This document shows positions 39,594 to 50,861 of a stretch of 64,000 bases of DNA, piece after piece. The notes under the pieces were generated by a model. The model searched no databases. It was given only the letters and a program-made list of their open reading frames with translations, and was not told where the DNA came from. The position numbers were made by a program, and so were the translations under genes. Source of the DNA: Phytobacter ursingii (GTDB taxonomy: Bacteria; Pseudomonadota; Gammaproteobacteria; Enterobacterales; Enterobacteriaceae); the NCBI GenBank assembly GCA_901456055.1, contig CABDWT010000003.1:131352-195351 (forward strand), given 5' to 3'. The first letter of the stretch is position 1; every line of letters begins with the position of its first letter.

Positions 39594-40840
39594 GCCCGTC
39601 TACGCCAGAGTAAAAACACGCCACAACAGAGGGCGAAATAAATAATGTAGGTTGCCATATAGGCCTGTGCCGCGCCTGCCGCGCCATGTGCCGGGATCAA
39701 GAGACGGGAAAAAAGCGTCAGCAAGGAAAACTGGCTTACCTCCGCCAGGATATAAAACCGTAGCGAGGCTTTCGCGATAACCAGATAACCAAAAACGTAA
39801 GCGCCCACTTTCAATACGTCCCCCACCAGTTGCCAGGCAAACAGGTCACGCATCGCCGTAAATTTGTCAGAAAACAGCAGCCAGATCGCCACGTCGCGCA
39901 GCAACCAGACACAAAAACTCACGGCGGCCACCGCTGGCAATACGAAGCGCAGCGATTTCACGATCTCGCGGGTGATCTCCTGTTTTGTAGCGAGCCTCGA
40001 AAGAGTAGGAAGCAGATAGACGCTAAACGAGGCGGTAATAAATTGTAGATAAGCATCGGAGATACTGCTTACCCCTTGCCAGATTCCCACATCATCCCAG
40101 CTGTAATGTGCAGCCAGCAGATTTCGCATCATCACATAGGCCAGCGGGATCGTGACCGAGGTGATAAGCGCCATCAGGGTGAATTTGCTGAGTTGTCCGG
40201 CCAGTCCGTTATCCCAGTGCGGGCGAAAATAGCTTAACGGGAGGTGACTGCGGCGCGCCAGCAACAGCATCGCCGGGAACACCACCAGCGCAGGTACCAG
40301 CGCCATACCGAGCAACGCCCCCTGATAATCACCCAACTTATAGCAAACATACCAGGCGGCCACCCCCACCACGCTGCCAATAATCAGTGACAGCGCGTTA
40401 CCCGCCGCATCGCGAAAACCTTTCATCACCGCCAGCAGCAGGTTCGCCCAGGCAATTCCCATTTGCACCAGCGCCACCAGCCGCACCAGCCCCTGATAAT
40501 CGGCATGGCCGAACAAACCGCGACTGATAGGGGCCGCCGCCAGTAAAAAGATCAGCGCCAGCAGAATTGAAAAGCCCAGCACCATGGCTGAAGACGTGCC
40601 GACCACCTCACGCAACCGCGAGGGGTCGTCATGGTGTTGGGAGACAAATTTCGTCACGCCATTAAAGATACCGGCGCCTGCAAGCACGCCCAGCACAATG
40701 ATTAATTGACGAAAATTACCCGCCTGCCCAACCCCGGAAGGACCGTAGGCCAGCGCCAGCAGTTTGACCACCAGTAACCCGGCGCCAATCTTGACGAGAG
40801 TACTTGCCGCCGTCCAGACAGAAGCTTTTGCCAGCGACAT
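39590..40840 (-). CDS. wzxE: ECA lipid III flippase
   Basis: 416 residues with 12 predicted membrane helices of the polysaccharide transporter (MATE-like) family. Begins [20 protein letters not shown] as in E. coli. It moves the trisaccharide lipid across the inner membrane. It overlaps wecF by four bases and follows wecE after one base. Confidence 0.97.
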   Translation of the reverse strand: MSLAKASVWTAASTLVKIGAGLLVVKLLALAYGPSGVGQAGNFRQLIIVLGVLAGAGIFNGVTKFVSQHHDDPSRLREVVGTSSAMVLGFSILLALIFLLAAAPISRGLFGHADYQGLVRLVALVQMGIAWANLLLAVMKGFRDAAGNALSLIIGSVVGVAAWYVCYKLGDYQGALLGMALVPALVVFPAMLLLARRSHLPLSYFRPHWDNGLAGQLSKFTLMALITSVTIPLAYVMMRNLLAAHYSWDDVGIWQGVSSISDAYLQFITASFSVYLLPTLSRLATKQEITREIVKSLRFVLPAVAAVSFCVWLLRDVAIWLLFSDKFTAMRDLFAWQLVGDVLKVGAYVFGYLVIAKASLRFYILAEVSQFSLLTLFSRLLIPAHGAAGAAQAYMATYIIYFALCCGVFLLWRRRA

Positions 40841-40841
40841 G

Positions 40842-41972
40842 TTAGCGGAAGTAGCTCAGTAACGTGTTAATCACGGTACGCTGGTTAACAGGAGCAAGGT
40901 TGTAGAACAGAGGCAGACGAAGCAAGCGCTCACTTTCCTGCGTCGTATAACGATCCTCGCCATGGAACTCACCAAATTTCGCCCCGGCAGGTGATGCATG
41001 CAGCGGAATATAATGGAAAACGGAGAGGATCTCGGCCTCTTTCAGGAAAGCGATGAGTTTACTGCGATCCTCTTCATCACGCAGTTTGATATAAAACATA
41101 TGGGCGTTATGGCCGCACTCTTCGGGAATCGACGGCAGCGTAATCCGCCCGGCGCGTGCCAGCGGCGACAATGCGTCGAAATAGGTTTGCCACAGGGACA
41201 AACGTTGCTGATTGATACGATCTGCCGCTTCGAGCTGCGCCCATAAATAAGCCGCCTGCAAATCCGCCATCAGATAGCTTGAGCCAATATCGCGCCAGGT
41301 GTATTTATCCACCTGCCCACGGAAGAACTGACTGCGGTTAGTCCCTTTTTCGCGGATGATTTCCGCACGTTCAACCAGCGCGCGATCGTTAATCAGCGTC
41401 GCGCCGCCCTCACCACCCGCAGTATAGTTTTTGGTTTCATGGAAGCTAAAGCAGCCAATATGTCCGATAGTACCCAACGCCCGGCCTTTATAGGTGGACA
41501 TCACACCCTGCGCGGCATCTTCCACCACAAACAGATCATGCCGTTTGGCAATCGCCATAATAGCGTCCATTTCACAGGCCACGCCGGCATAGTGAACCGG
41601 CACAATGGCGCGGGTATTTTCGGTGATGGCCTCTTCAATACGGGTTTCGTCGATATTCAGCGTATCCGGTCGGATATCCACAAAGACGATTTTCGCGCCA
41701 CGCAGTACGAAAGCATTAGCCGTAGAAACAAAGGTGTAACTTGGCATGATCACTTCATCGCCAGGCTGAATATCCAGCAGTAGCGCCGCCATCTCCAGCG
41801 ATGCCGTACAGGAGGGGGTCAGTAGCACTTTCGGGCTATGGAAACGCTGCTCCATCCACTGCTGGCAGCGACGGGTAAAACCACCATCACCGCAAAGTTT
41901 GCCGCTGCCCATCGCCGACTGCATGTAGTCGAGTTCCGTTCCCACCACAGGAGGTGCATTAAAAGGGATCAT
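40842..41972 (-). CDS. wecE: dTDP-4-amino-4,6-dideoxygalactose transaminase
   Basis: 376 residues, DegT/DnrJ/EryC1 aminotransferase. The PLP lysine is in SFHETKNYTAGGEGG near residue 181, and EDAAQG precedes it near residue 158. It makes dTDP-Fuc4N from dTDP-4-keto-6-deoxyglucose and glutamate. That substrate needs RmlA/RmlB-type enzymes, whose usual wec copies (rffH, rffG) are absent here. Confidence 0.98.
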   Translation of the reverse strand: MIPFNAPPVVGTELDYMQSAMGSGKLCGDGGFTRRCQQWMEQRFHSPKVLLTPSCTASLEMAALLLDIQPGDEVIMPSYTFVSTANAFVLRGAKIVFVDIRPDTLNIDETRIEEAITENTRAIVPVHYAGVACEMDAIMAIAKRHDLFVVEDAAQGVMSTYKGRALGTIGHIGCFSFHETKNYTAGGEGGATLINDRALVERAEIIREKGTNRSQFFRGQVDKYTWRDIGSSYLMADLQAAYLWAQLEAADRINQQRLSLWQTYFDALSPLARAGRITLPSIPEECGHNAHMFYIKLRDEEDRSKLIAFLKEAEILSVFHYIPLHASPAGAKFGEFHGEDRYTTQESERLLRLPLFYNLAPVNQRTVINTLLSYFR

Positions 41973-41976
41973 AGAG

Positions 41977-42654
41977 TCACCTGTATAACCAGTAGGCGGT
42001 GCTTTCCATTATCGCACCGCTGCGAGTGTAGCGTCTGATTGCCGCAAGGTTGCCCATCTGAGTCGCTACACGAATTGTCTTAAGCTGCCGCTGTTGCGCC
42101 CAATAACAGGCCGCCTGCATCAGTTTTTCGCCCGCGCCGCGCCCGCCCAGCAAACCAATCCGGGCTTCCTGAGCATCGAGTTGACGCATCGAGACAAAAG
42201 CCTCGATATCGCCATTTGCTCCGCGAAAAAGCAGGCATTCATGGTCAAATACGCCTTTCACCGCGTTTTCAATCCACTGCGCATAAAAACGCCCGCTGGC
42301 ATCTTCGGGATACCATGGCGCGCGGAATCGGCTCTGGCTGAACATCATCGCCGCCATCTGGCGCAACGCCGCAATATCGCCTGTTACTGCCGTCTCTGCC
42401 TGCGGATCGACGTTCTGTACCGGAACCGATAATGCAAAATCCGCTTCGCCTTCGACCAGACGAAAGCCAAAATGTTGCAGAGCATCAAGCTGTTGCGTAT
42501 TAGATGCGGAAATTTTCGCCTGCAGGCGCGGCCAACTGTCGAAAGCAGAAGCATCAAGCGCCGGGCCATCGTCCCGCAAACGCACGATGGCGCTGCGCAG
42601 GCCAAAGAATTCACTTTCCCACGCCAGTTCGTCGATGGTGCCGTGTAGAGTCAT
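41977..42654 (-). CDS. wecD: dTDP-fucosamine acetyltransferase
   Basis: 225 residues with a C-terminal GNAT domain: [18 protein letters not shown] (about 170) is the acetyl-CoA loop and [20 protein letters not shown] follows. It acetylates dTDP-Fuc4N. The ATG at 42654 gives the E. coli-like length and has GAGG nine bases upstream. It lies 11 bp after the wecC stop, where most relatives have rffG and rffH. It is more diverged from E. coli than its neighbours. Confidence 0.93.
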   Translation of the reverse strand: MTLHGTIDELAWESEFFGLRSAIVRLRDDGPALDASAFDSWPRLQAKISASNTQQLDALQHFGFRLVEGEADFALSVPVQNVDPQAETAVTGDIAALRQMAAMMFSQSRFRAPWYPEDASGRFYAQWIENAVKGVFDHECLLFRGANGDIEAFVSMRQLDAQEARIGLLGGRGAGEKLMQAACYWAQQRQLKTIRVATQMGNLAAIRRYTRSGAIMESTAYWLYR

Positions 42655-42665
42655 GGGAGGTGACC

Positions 42666-43928
42666 TCAGCGCCATACGCCTTTGGTATCAATAACGTATT
42701 GCTGGCGCACATTGTCGCCCGCGATAGCTTTGAACTCGTTGTGATCGACCAGCATGACCAGCACATCAGCCTGCGCCATTGCGTCCTCAAGGCTGACCAG
42801 CGTACTTTGCCCTGCCAGACGCGCAGGCAATTGATGAATATTCGGCTCTACGACCAGCGTTTCACCGCTATGCCACTGGGCAATGCTATGGGCAATTTCC
42901 ATCGCCGGGCTTTCACGCAGGTCGTCAATATTGGGTTTAAATGCCAGGCCGAAACAGGCAATTTTGACCTCGCTGGCACGCTTATCATTTGCGGCCAGGC
43001 AATCGGCGACGGTGGCTTTAACCTGGTTCAGTACCCAATGCGGTTTACTGTCGTTCACTTCGCGCGCGGTACGAATCAAGCGGGCCAGCTGTGGGTTTTG
43101 TGCCACAATAAACCACGGATCGACGGCAATACAGTGACCGCCTACGCCGGGGCCTGGCTGCAGAATATTCACACGCGGGTGGCGATTTGCCAGGCGAATC
43201 AGTTCCCAGACATTGATGCCCTGGTCAGCGCAAATGAGCGATAATTCATTGGCAAACGCGATGTTGACGTCGCGAAAGCTATTCTCCGTCAGTTTGCACA
43301 TTTCAGCGGTTCGGGAGTTTGTCACCACACACTCGCCTTCGAGAAAAATGTTATACAGCTCGCTGGCGCGTGCCGAGCAAACGGGCGTCATACCGCCAAT
43401 GACCCGGTCATTCTTGATGAGCTCAACCATGACCTGGCCTGGCAAAACGCGCTCCGGGCAATAGGCAATATTAATATCTGCCTGTTCTCCCGCCTGCTGC
43501 GGAAAAGTTAAGTCCGGGCGAGCCGCGGCCAGCCAGTCTGCCATTTGCTCCGTCGCCCCCACGGGTGATGTCGATTCAAGGATAACCAGCGATCCTTTTT
43601 TCAGCACAGGCGCAATGGATTTTGCCGCCGCCTCGACAAAGGTCATATCCGGCTCATGTTCGCCTTTAAATGGGGTCGGAACGGCAATCAAATAGGCATC
43701 CGCGGCCACAGGTGTCGTGCTGGCGCGTAGCCAGCCGCCCTCGACAGCGGTTTTGACGACCTTGTCCAGTTCAGGCTCAACAATATGAATCTTCCCGCGA
43801 TTAATGGTCTCCACGGCATGGGGATTGATATCAATCCCCACTACCTCTTTTTGCCGTGAGGCGAAAGCCGCCGCAGTTGGCAGTCCAATATAGCCAAGGC
43901 CAATGACGGAAATCGTTTCGAAACTCAT
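42666..43928 (-). CDS. wecC: UDP-ManNAc dehydrogenase
   Basis: 420 residues, UDP-glucose/GDP-mannose dehydrogenase family. The NAD motif [16 protein letters not shown] is at 8-23, the nucleophile region [15 protein letters not shown] near 260 and [16 protein letters not shown] near 330. It oxidises UDP-ManNAc to the uronic acid used by WecG. It overlaps wecB by four bases. Confidence 0.98.
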   Translation of the reverse strand: MSFETISVIGLGYIGLPTAAAFASRQKEVVGIDINPHAVETINRGKIHIVEPELDKVVKTAVEGGWLRASTTPVAADAYLIAVPTPFKGEHEPDMTFVEAAAKSIAPVLKKGSLVILESTSPVGATEQMADWLAAARPDLTFPQQAGEQADINIAYCPERVLPGQVMVELIKNDRVIGGMTPVCSARASELYNIFLEGECVVTNSRTAEMCKLTENSFRDVNIAFANELSLICADQGINVWELIRLANRHPRVNILQPGPGVGGHCIAVDPWFIVAQNPQLARLIRTAREVNDSKPHWVLNQVKATVADCLAANDKRASEVKIACFGLAFKPNIDDLRESPAMEIAHSIAQWHSGETLVVEPNIHQLPARLAGQSTLVSLEDAMAQADVLVMLVDHNEFKAIAGDNVRQQYVIDTKGVWR

Positions 43929-45055
43929 AGTGTTACCCGATTGTTTTTTAGCGCATGTAAAATTCGACCACAGGCCTGCCCGTCTCCGTACGGATTGTGC
44001 GCGCGGCTCATGGCCTGCCAGGCATCATTGTCATAAAGCAGGCGTGATACTTCCTCAACGATACGCAGGCTGTCTGTTCCAATTAACCTGACGGTTCCGG
44101 CCTCAATGGCTTCCGGGCGTTCGGTGGTGTCGCGCATCACCAGAACGGGCTTACCCAGTGAAGGGGCTTCTTCCTGAATACCACCGGAGTCAGTGAGAAT
44201 CAGCCAGGCGCGATTCATTAACCACAGGAAAGGTAGATAGTCTTGCGGCTCTATCAGAGTGACATTTTCCACATGACCGAGGATACGGTTTACAGGTTCG
44301 CTGACATTAGGATTAAGGTGTACCGGATAAACAATCTGCACATCGTCATGCCCGGAAGCGATTTCCGCCAACGCATGGCAAATATGTTCAAAGCCGAGAC
44401 CGAAGCTCTCCCGGCGGTGCCCGGTAACCAGAATCAGTTTTTTATTGCTGTCGAGGAAGGGATAACGTGATGCCAGTTCTTCTTCAAGCGAAGGGTTGTT
44501 AAGCACGGTATCACGCACCCAAAACAGCGCATCAATAACGGTATTGCCGGTAACAAAGATATGTTTATCCGCGACGTTTTCCCGCAGCAAATTATGGCGG
44601 GAGTTTTCCGTCGGCGCGAAATGGTACAGCGCCAGATGACCGGTTAACGTGCGATTAGCCTCTTCCGGCCATGGCGATGACAGATCTCCCGTACGCAACC
44701 CTGCCTCCACATGCCCGACAGGAATGCGTTGGTAAAACGCAGCCAGACTTGCAGCGATTGTGGTCGTCGTATCGCCGTGAACCAGTACGACATCGGGACG
44801 GAAAGATTCCAGAATAGGTTTAAGTCCTTCCAGAATACGACAGGTAATTTCTGTCAGCCCTTGCCCAGGCTGCATAATATTAAGGTCGTAATCCGGAACA
44901 ATAGAAAAAAGATTCAATACCTGATCGAGCATTTCCCGATGCTGCGCAGTGACGCATACCTTCGCGTCGAAATCAGGATCCCTTGCCAGCGCGTGTACCA
45001 GAGGGGCCATCTTGATGGCTTCTGGTCGTGTGCCAAATACGGTCAGTACTTTCAC
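43925..45055 (-). CDS. wecB: UDP-GlcNAc 2-epimerase
   Basis: 376 residues with the GT-B-like fold: [13 protein letters not shown] (8-20), [10 protein letters not shown] (about 117), [10 protein letters not shown] (about 210) and [20 protein letters not shown] (about 287). It interconverts UDP-GlcNAc and UDP-ManNAc. It overlaps wecC (ATGA). Confidence 0.98.
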   Translation of the reverse strand: MKVLTVFGTRPEAIKMAPLVHALARDPDFDAKVCVTAQHREMLDQVLNLFSIVPDYDLNIMQPGQGLTEITCRILEGLKPILESFRPDVVLVHGDTTTTIAASLAAFYQRIPVGHVEAGLRTGDLSSPWPEEANRTLTGHLALYHFAPTENSRHNLLRENVADKHIFVTGNTVIDALFWVRDTVLNNPSLEEELASRYPFLDSNKKLILVTGHRRESFGLGFEHICHALAEIASGHDDVQIVYPVHLNPNVSEPVNRILGHVENVTLIEPQDYLPFLWLMNRAWLILTDSGGIQEEAPSLGKPVLVMRDTTERPEAIEAGTVRLIGTDSLRIVEEVSRLLYDNDAWQAMSRAHNPYGDGQACGRILHALKNNRVTL

Positions 45056-45111
45056 AACGATTCTCTTCGATTAGGTAATGAAGGCACGAAGCCTTCATCT
45101 TAGGCTGCGTG

Positions 45112-46158
45112 TCAAAATGATCGACGACGCGTTAATGCAACACCAGCTCCGATGAGTGCTCCCACCACGCCCCACATGATCATCAGGAAGGCACGACGCG
45201 GGCTGTCGCGTTTTACCGGTTCTTCAGGTGTGCGCAAATATCGATAAGTCTGAAAGCGGGGATCAAGAGTCGGGCCCACATTCAGCGTATTAAGCATGGC
45301 TCGGTTTTGGAAGTAGTCCAGATCGTACTCAGGCCCTACCGCACGTAAATTTTCCAGGCGCGCCTGCAACATCGGGCGGCCTAACAAAAACATTTCCGAA
45401 TCCGGCAGCTCATCCGCCGGCACTTCTGTTTCACTGCGGGAGATATTGTGTTCTTCTGCCACCTTCAGCGCTTGCTCGACGTTGCTCACGCGGCGAGTGA
45501 AAAGGGTATTGGCCACCTCTTCCTGACGTTTCACCTGCGCTTTCATTTGAATAGTACGAGCCGCCCACGCACCTTTAAGCTCATCATTCAGATGGCGTGC
45601 AGCGCGCTGGCTGGCAAACGCCACATACTGACGCAGTAAATTGTTAGCATCAGGCGCAGTTTCAGCCGTCAGTTTGACATTGTCGTTAAGGTTGCGCGTA
45701 ACATCCCCCGGCGTGTACTGGATGTAATTGATTAAATCATCCAGCATGGCGGCATCCGCTTTACTGTTACCGACTTTCCGCTGCTTGAAATAGTCCGTCT
45801 GCATCCAGAAATCACGCCGTGTATCCCATGACGCCAGTTGCATCAAAAACTCTTTATACGCTTCATCCATGACAGAAATCTGGTCTACAGGTGCGAGATT
45901 CGCCTTAACGTCCAGGTTACGCAGAAATTGTTGTTGTGAATAAAACCCACCCAACATATTTACCGTGGGCCGATCGGTTATGGCAGTTGCTCCCCACTCC
46001 TGACGAGCAAAGAAGGTCCACGTTAAGGCAATTAACGCAAACAGTAGCGCAATCCCGCAAATCCATAATTTTCCGGCCCATAAAGTACGAAACAGACCAC
46101 GAATATCCAGCTCGTTTTCCGTACCCGCTGTAGGTGTTCCCGACAATGGTTGAGTCAT
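45112..46158 (-). CDS. wzzE: ECA chain length determinant
   Basis: 348 residues: two membrane helices (about 32-52 and 323-341) enclosing a periplasmic helical domain, the Wzz/PCP arrangement. It sets ECA polymer length with WzyE and is needed for cyclic ECA. It lies 13 bp after wecA. Confidence 0.97.
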   Translation of the reverse strand: MTQPLSGTPTAGTENELDIRGLFRTLWAGKLWICGIALLFALIALTWTFFARQEWGATAITDRPTVNMLGGFYSQQQFLRNLDVKANLAPVDQISVMDEAYKEFLMQLASWDTRRDFWMQTDYFKQRKVGNSKADAAMLDDLINYIQYTPGDVTRNLNDNVKLTAETAPDANNLLRQYVAFASQRAARHLNDELKGAWAARTIQMKAQVKRQEEVANTLFTRRVSNVEQALKVAEEHNISRSETEVPADELPDSEMFLLGRPMLQARLENLRAVGPEYDLDYFQNRAMLNTLNVGPTLDPRFQTYRYLRTPEEPVKRDSPRRAFLMIMWGVVGALIGAGVALTRRRSF

Positions 46159-46171
46159 CGCTTTCCCAGAT

Positions 46172-47275
46172 TTACTTGGTTAAGGTTGGTTTGTGAGCGC
46201 TGTTACGGCGCATTCTGCGCTTTATACGCTTTATCAACCGCGCCACTTTCCATGCGCGCTTGATGCAGTAGCCATATAAGAAAAAGGATAGCAAAAATAA
46301 TGCCAACATCACCCATTCAGGAATGAAGTGAAGGTACTCGGTTAATACACCCACTGACGCCAGTAGCGCCGCCGCCAGCGTGATCAACACAAAGGCCTGC
46401 CGCGAGGTAAACCCGGCACGCATAATAAGGTGGTGAATATGCTGGCGGTCCGCTGAGAAGGGGCTCATTCCTTTGCGCAAGCGGCGATACATGATCGCCA
46501 CCATATCCATTAATGGGATTGCGATAATCCACAATGCGGTAACCGGGCTAATAGGATGGGTCTTACCCTGCGTAGTCTCGAGCAAAATCCAGATAAGGGT
46601 GAAACCGATAAAGGTACTGCCGGCATCACCCATAAAGACTTTATAGCGACGTCCCAGTACCCCGAGGTTTAACATAATGTACGGCAGGATCGCGGCAATC
46701 ATGGCAAAACACCACATCGCGAGGCTGATTTGACCATCAAACCATAAGATGATGCCGATGGCGGCAAAGGAGACGCAGGACAACCCCCCCAGCAAGCCAT
46801 CAATACCATCAACCATGTTGAAAGCGTTGATAGCAGCCCAGACGGCAAAGAGTGTCAGCAGATAGCCAAACGGCCCCAGCACCATTTCCCATGTACCGAA
46901 GATGTAGCCCAGACTACTGAGATAAAGTTTACCGACCGACATCATCACGATTGCGACAAGTGCTTGAATCATTGCGCGAATTTTGACACTGATGTCGTAT
47001 CGGTCATCAAGCGCACCCACGAACACCAGAATCCCGGCGCAGAACAGATACAACACCGCATGGGGAATGTAGTAATCAGCAATACCGAAGGTGAAGCAGA
47101 TACCTGCAAATACTGAGATACCCCCAACCAGCGGAATCAAACCCTGATGCCGTTTACGAAAGTTGGGCTTATCCACCAGACCGACGCGCTTCGCCATTTT
47201 TCGGGCAAAGAATAAAAATGCGGTCGTGAATAAGAAAATACTGAATAGTTCAGTAAACGCAGTGAGTAAATTCAC
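46172..47275 (-). CDS. wecA: UDP-GlcNAc:undecaprenyl-phosphate GlcNAc-1-P transferase
   Basis: 367 residues with about 11 membrane helices, PNPT family. The catalytic motifs are FVGALDDRYD (Asp pair near 90), NAFNMVDGIDGLLGG (about 155), FMGDAGSTF (about 215) and DRQHIHH (about 278). It starts ECA and many O-antigens. First gene of the wec cluster; the 240-bp gap to rho should hold its promoter. Confidence 0.98.
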   Translation of the reverse strand: MNLLTAFTELFSIFLFTTAFLFFARKMAKRVGLVDKPNFRKRHQGLIPLVGGISVFAGICFTFGIADYYIPHAVLYLFCAGILVFVGALDDRYDISVKIRAMIQALVAIVMMSVGKLYLSSLGYIFGTWEMVLGPFGYLLTLFAVWAAINAFNMVDGIDGLLGGLSCVSFAAIGIILWFDGQISLAMWCFAMIAAILPYIMLNLGVLGRRYKVFMGDAGSTFIGFTLIWILLETTQGKTHPISPVTALWIIAIPLMDMVAIMYRRLRKGMSPFSADRQHIHHLIMRAGFTSRQAFVLITLAAALLASVGVLTEYLHFIPEWVMLALFLLSFFLYGYCIKRAWKVARLIKRIKRRMRRNSAHKPTLTK

Positions 47276-47473
47276 AATGCATGCTCTCAGCGAATGTTAA
47301 TCCTGGCAGTATAACGACGATGCCTCGCTCCAAAAAGAAGAAAGCAGGTCATTCACAGGCGTTTTAGTATGTTTCTTAAGCAAGCAGGGTATTGATTGCT
47401 TAGGTATTTGTGTTGAGATGGCCTGTAGCGGACGGTGCCTGTCCCAATGCATATAGCGTATAGTCCATAAATG

Positions 47474-47502
47474 AAAAACGCCACGTAAAAACGTGGCGTT
47501 TC
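47474..47502 (-). terminator. rho terminator
   Basis: AAACGCCACGT and ACGTGGCGTTT with a four-base loop; the minus strand continues TTCATTT. It lies 15 bp after the rho stop. Confidence 0.88.
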
Positions 47503-47517
47503 CTGGCTTTATTTCTA

Positions 47518-48777
47518 TTAAGAGCGCTTCATCATGTCGAAGAATTCATCATTCGTCTTCGTCATTGCCAGTTTATTAATGAGGAACTCCATTGCGTCGA
47601 TTTCACCCATCGGATGGATGATTTTACGCAGGATCCACATTTTCTGTAGCTCTTCTTGCGTGGTAAGCAGCTCTTCCTTACGGGTACCGGAACGGTTGTA
47701 GTCGATAGCCGGGAAGACGCGTTTTTCAGCGATCTTACGGGAGAGATGCAGCTCCATGTTACCGGTGCCTTTAAACTCTTCGTAGATAACTTCGTCCATT
47801 TTGGAGCCGGTATCGATAAGCGCCGTCGCGATGATGGTCAGGCTGCCGCCCTCTTCCACGTTACGCGCAGCACCGAAGAAACGCTTCGGACGATGCAGGG
47901 CGTTGGCATCCACACCACCGGTCAGCACTTTACCTGACGCAGGAACAACGGTGTTGTAGGCACGCGCCAGACGGGTGATGGAGTCGAGCAGGATGATCAC
48001 GTCTTTCTTGTGCTCAACCAGGCGTTTTGCCTTCTCGATAACCATTTCCGCAACCTGAACGTGACGCGATGCCGGTTCGTCGAAGGTGGAAGCGACAACT
48101 TCACCTTTCACCAGACGCTGCATCTCGGTCACTTCTTCCGGGCGTTCGTCGATGAGCAGAACCATCAGTACGCAATCCGGGTGGTTGTAGGCAATGCTCT
48201 GGGCAATATTCTGCAGCAGCATCGTTTTACCGGCTTTCGGCGGTGCAACAATCAGACCGCGCTGACCGCGACCAATTGGCGAAGCCAGGTCCAGGACACG
48301 TGCCGTTAAATCTTCGGTGGAACCATTACCCCGTTCCATGCGCAGGCGAGAGTTCGCGTGCAGCGGCGTTAAGTTCTCGAACAGAATCTTGTTACGCGCA
48401 TTCTCCGGCTTGTCGTAGTTAACCTCGTTAACTTTCAACAATGCAAAGTAACGTTCACCCTCTTTTGGAGGACGAATCTTACCAGAAATGGTGTCACCAG
48501 TGCGGAGGTTGAAACGGCGGATTTGGCTGGGGGATACGTAGATGTCATCAGGACCGGCGAGGTAGGAGCTGTCTGCGGAGCGGAGGAAACCAAATCCATC
48601 CTGCAGAATCTCCAGCACACCGTCGCCAAAGATATCTTCGCCACTCTTTGCGTGCTGCTTCAGGATGGCAAAAATAATGTCCTGTTTGCGCATACGGGCC
48701 AGGTTTTCCAGCCCCATATTTTCGCCGAGAGTGATCAGCTCAGAAACCGGCGTATTCTTTAATTCGGTAAGATTCAT
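47518..48777 (-). CDS. rho: Transcription termination factor Rho
   Basis: 419 residues, practically identical to E. coli Rho: N-terminal RNA-binding domain with [13 protein letters not shown] (about 61-73), Walker [12 protein letters not shown] (about 178), Walker [16 protein letters not shown] (about 260) and the R-loop [19 protein letters not shown] (about 336). A hexameric helicase that ends transcription. The ATG at 48777 matches E. coli. Its long leader is the site of autogenous attenuation. Confidence 0.99.
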   Translation of the reverse strand: MNLTELKNTPVSELITLGENMGLENLARMRKQDIIFAILKQHAKSGEDIFGDGVLEILQDGFGFLRSADSSYLAGPDDIYVSPSQIRRFNLRTGDTISGKIRPPKEGERYFALLKVNEVNYDKPENARNKILFENLTPLHANSRLRMERGNGSTEDLTARVLDLASPIGRGQRGLIVAPPKAGKTMLLQNIAQSIAYNHPDCVLMVLLIDERPEEVTEMQRLVKGEVVASTFDEPASRHVQVAEMVIEKAKRLVEHKKDVIILLDSITRLARAYNTVVPASGKVLTGGVDANALHRPKRFFGAARNVEEGGSLTIIATALIDTGSKMDEVIYEEFKGTGNMELHLSRKIAEKRVFPAIDYNRSGTRKEELLTTQEELQKMWILRKIIHPMGEIDAMEFLINKLAMTKTNDEFFDMMKRS

Positions 48778-48854
48778 AGTGGTGTGGGTTCTTAAACTCG
48801 GGGTAAAACTCGAACTTAATGTTGTGAATGGTATGGCAGGGTCATCCATGCCTG

Positions 48855-48965
48855 TTAACGGCCATCACTTATGTCCAATCGCTGCCTGGTCAAAGGTAAA
48901 TACGCAGAACTGAAACGACAAGACGGAAAAGTGACAAGCCCGGAATCTATCCGCTTCTCTCGCAA
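48855..48965 (-). CDS. rhoL: Candidate rho leader peptide
   Basis: A 36-codon frame starting with TTG. Its middle part (PSCRFSSAY, then TRQR) is the same as E. coli RhoL, but the N and C termini differ, and E. coli has ATG. The conserved nucleotides around this part may reflect the rut/attenuation region instead of a peptide. Confidence 0.45.
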   Translation of the reverse strand: MREKRIDSGLVTFPSCRFSSAYLPLTRQRLDISDGR

Positions 48966-49006
48966 GGCTAAGCTCAACGGGAAGCGTCGGGTAACACAAG
49001 ATTCAA

Positions 49007-49035
49007 ACTACAAGGTATGTTTACAACGAAGTCAA
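49007..49035 (-). promoter_or_regulatory. Predicted rho promoter
   Basis: TTGACT (49035-49030), 17 bp, TGTAGT (49012-49007) on the minus strand; the start near 49000 gives a leader of about 220 nt. The remaining 49040-49117 stretch is the trxA 3' end, with no clear terminator. Confidence 0.5.
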
Positions 49036-49117
49036 AACTAAATTAGCACGACTGAAGCCGGGCGTCCAGCGATCCACATAATTTAGAAGGCTGGCGCACC
49101 GGCTGAGATTCGAGGAG

Positions 49118-49447
49118 TTACGCCAGATTAGCGTCCAGGAACTCTTTCAGTTGCCCTTTGGACAGCGCACCCACTTTGGTCGCAGCCACTTCGCCGTTTT
49201 TGAACAGCAGCAGGGTCGGAATACCACGGATACCGTACTTCGGCGCAGTACCTGGATTCTGGTCGATATTCAGCTTCGCGACGGTCAGTTTACCTTCGTA
49301 TTCGCTAGCGACTTCATCCAGGATCGGGGCGATCATTTTACACGGACCACACCACTCTGCCCAGAAATCGACGAGAACCAGCCCGTCCGCTTTGAGTACA
49401 TCCGTGTCAAAACTATCGTCAGTCAGGTGAATAATTTTATCGCTCAT
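49118..49447 (-). CDS. trxA: Thioredoxin 1
   Basis: 109 residues with active site WCGPCK (cysteines 33 and 36), cis-proline IPT near 76 and the ending [10 protein letters not shown]. The cytosolic disulfide reductant. The ATG at 49447 is the E. coli start; an in-frame upstream extension is not supported. It is divergent from rhlB. Confidence 0.99.
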   Translation of the reverse strand: MSDKIIHLTDDSFDTDVLKADGLVLVDFWAEWCGPCKMIAPILDEVASEYEGKLTVAKLNIDQNPGTAPKYGIRGIPTLLLFKNGEVAATKVGALSKGQLKEFLDANLA

Positions 49448-49591
49448 ATATAACTCCACAGGAATAAGCCTGGTGTGTTGGTGTAGCATAAAACAACAAC
49501 GTGTTGATGCCACATTAACCAACTAAAGGTTGACTTTATTTCACCGGATACGCTTTCGTAAAGCAATAGTAAGCTGATATTCTACCACACT

Positions 49592-50857
49592 ATGAGCAAA
49601 ACACATTTAACTGAACAGAAGTTTTCCGACTTCGCCCTGCACCCTAAGGTGATTGAAGCCCTTGAAACTAAAGGGTTTCATAATTGTACGCCCATACAGG
49701 CACTGGCTCTCCCGCTGACGCTGGAAGGTCGTGATGTTGCAGGGCAGGCGCAAACCGGTACTGGCAAAACGATGGCGTTTTTAACGTCAACGTTTCATTA
49801 TCTTCTTTCTCATCCGGCGATTGATGATCGCAAGGTGAATCAGCCGCGCGCGCTTATCATGGCGCCAACCCGTGAATTGGCTGTGCAAATCCATGCTGAT
49901 GCTGAACCGCTGGCGCAATCCACCGGTATGAAGCTGGGCCTGGCCTATGGCGGCGACGGTTACGACAAGCAGTTAAAAGTGCTTGAAAGCGGCGTCGATA
50001 TCCTTATCGGCACCACCGGTCGCCTTATCGATTATGCAAAACAGAACCATATTAACCTGGGCGCGATTCAGGTCGTGGTTCTCGACGAAGCCGATCGCAT
50101 GTACGATCTGGGCTTTATCAAAGATATCCGCTGGTTGTTCCGCCGCATGCCGCCGGCAACTGCGCGTCTCAATATGCTTTTCTCCGCAACGCTCTCTTAT
50201 CGTGTACGTGAACTGGCTTTCGAGCAGATGAACAACGCCGAGTACGTTGAAGTCGAACCAGAGCAGAAAACAGGCCATCGTATTAAAGAAGAACTCTTCT
50301 ACCCTTCTAATGAAGAGAAGATGCGTCTGCTACAAACCTTAATCGAAGAAGAATGGCCTGATCGCGCTATCGTCTTTGCCAATACCAAACACCGTTGTGA
50401 AGATATCTGGGGCAGCCTTGCCGCAGACGGTCATCGTGTTGGTTTGCTGACGGGCGATGTCGCACAGAAAAAGCGTCTGCGTATTCTTGATGAATTCACT
50501 CGCGGCGATCTGGATATTCTGGTCGCGACTGACGTTGCGGCGCGCGGTCTGCATATCCCTGCGGTGACGCACGTATTTAACTACGATCTGCCGGACGACT
50601 GTGAAGACTACGTCCACCGTATTGGCCGTACCGGTCGTGCTGGTGCCAGCGGTCACTCTATCAGCCTGGCGTGTGAAGAATACGCACTGAACCTGCCGGC
50701 GATTGAAACCTACATTGGGCACTCTATTCCGGTGAGCAAGTACAATCCGGATGCCCTGTTAAGTGATCTGCCACCCGCGAAACGCCTGACGCGTACACGC
50801 TCCGGCAATGGTCCGCGCCGCAGCGGTGCGCCACGTAATCGTCGTCGTTCAGGTTAA
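49592..50857 (+). CDS. rhlB: DEAD-box RNA helicase RhlB
   Basis: 421 residues: Q motif ([13 protein letters not shown]), Walker [10 protein letters not shown] (about 50), [12 protein letters not shown] (about 163), SAT, and [10 protein letters not shown] (about 347), with an Arg-rich tail. It is the helicase of the RNase E degradosome. It ends four bases before gppA. Confidence 0.98.
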   Translation: MSKTHLTEQKFSDFALHPKVIEALETKGFHNCTPIQALALPLTLEGRDVAGQAQTGTGKTMAFLTSTFHYLLSHPAIDDRKVNQPRALIMAPTRELAVQIHADAEPLAQSTGMKLGLAYGGDGYDKQLKVLESGVDILIGTTGRLIDYAKQNHINLGAIQVVVLDEADRMYDLGFIKDIRWLFRRMPPATARLNMLFSATLSYRVRELAFEQMNNAEYVEVEPEQKTGHRIKEELFYPSNEEKMRLLQTLIEEEWPDRAIVFANTKHRCEDIWGSLAADGHRVGLLTGDVAQKKRLRILDEFTRGDLDILVATDVAARGLHIPAVTHVFNYDLPDDCEDYVHRIGRTGRAGASGHSISLACEEYALNLPAIETYIGHSIPVSKYNPDALLSDLPPAKRLTRTRSGNGPRRSGAPRNRRRSG

Positions 50858-50861
50858 AGAT

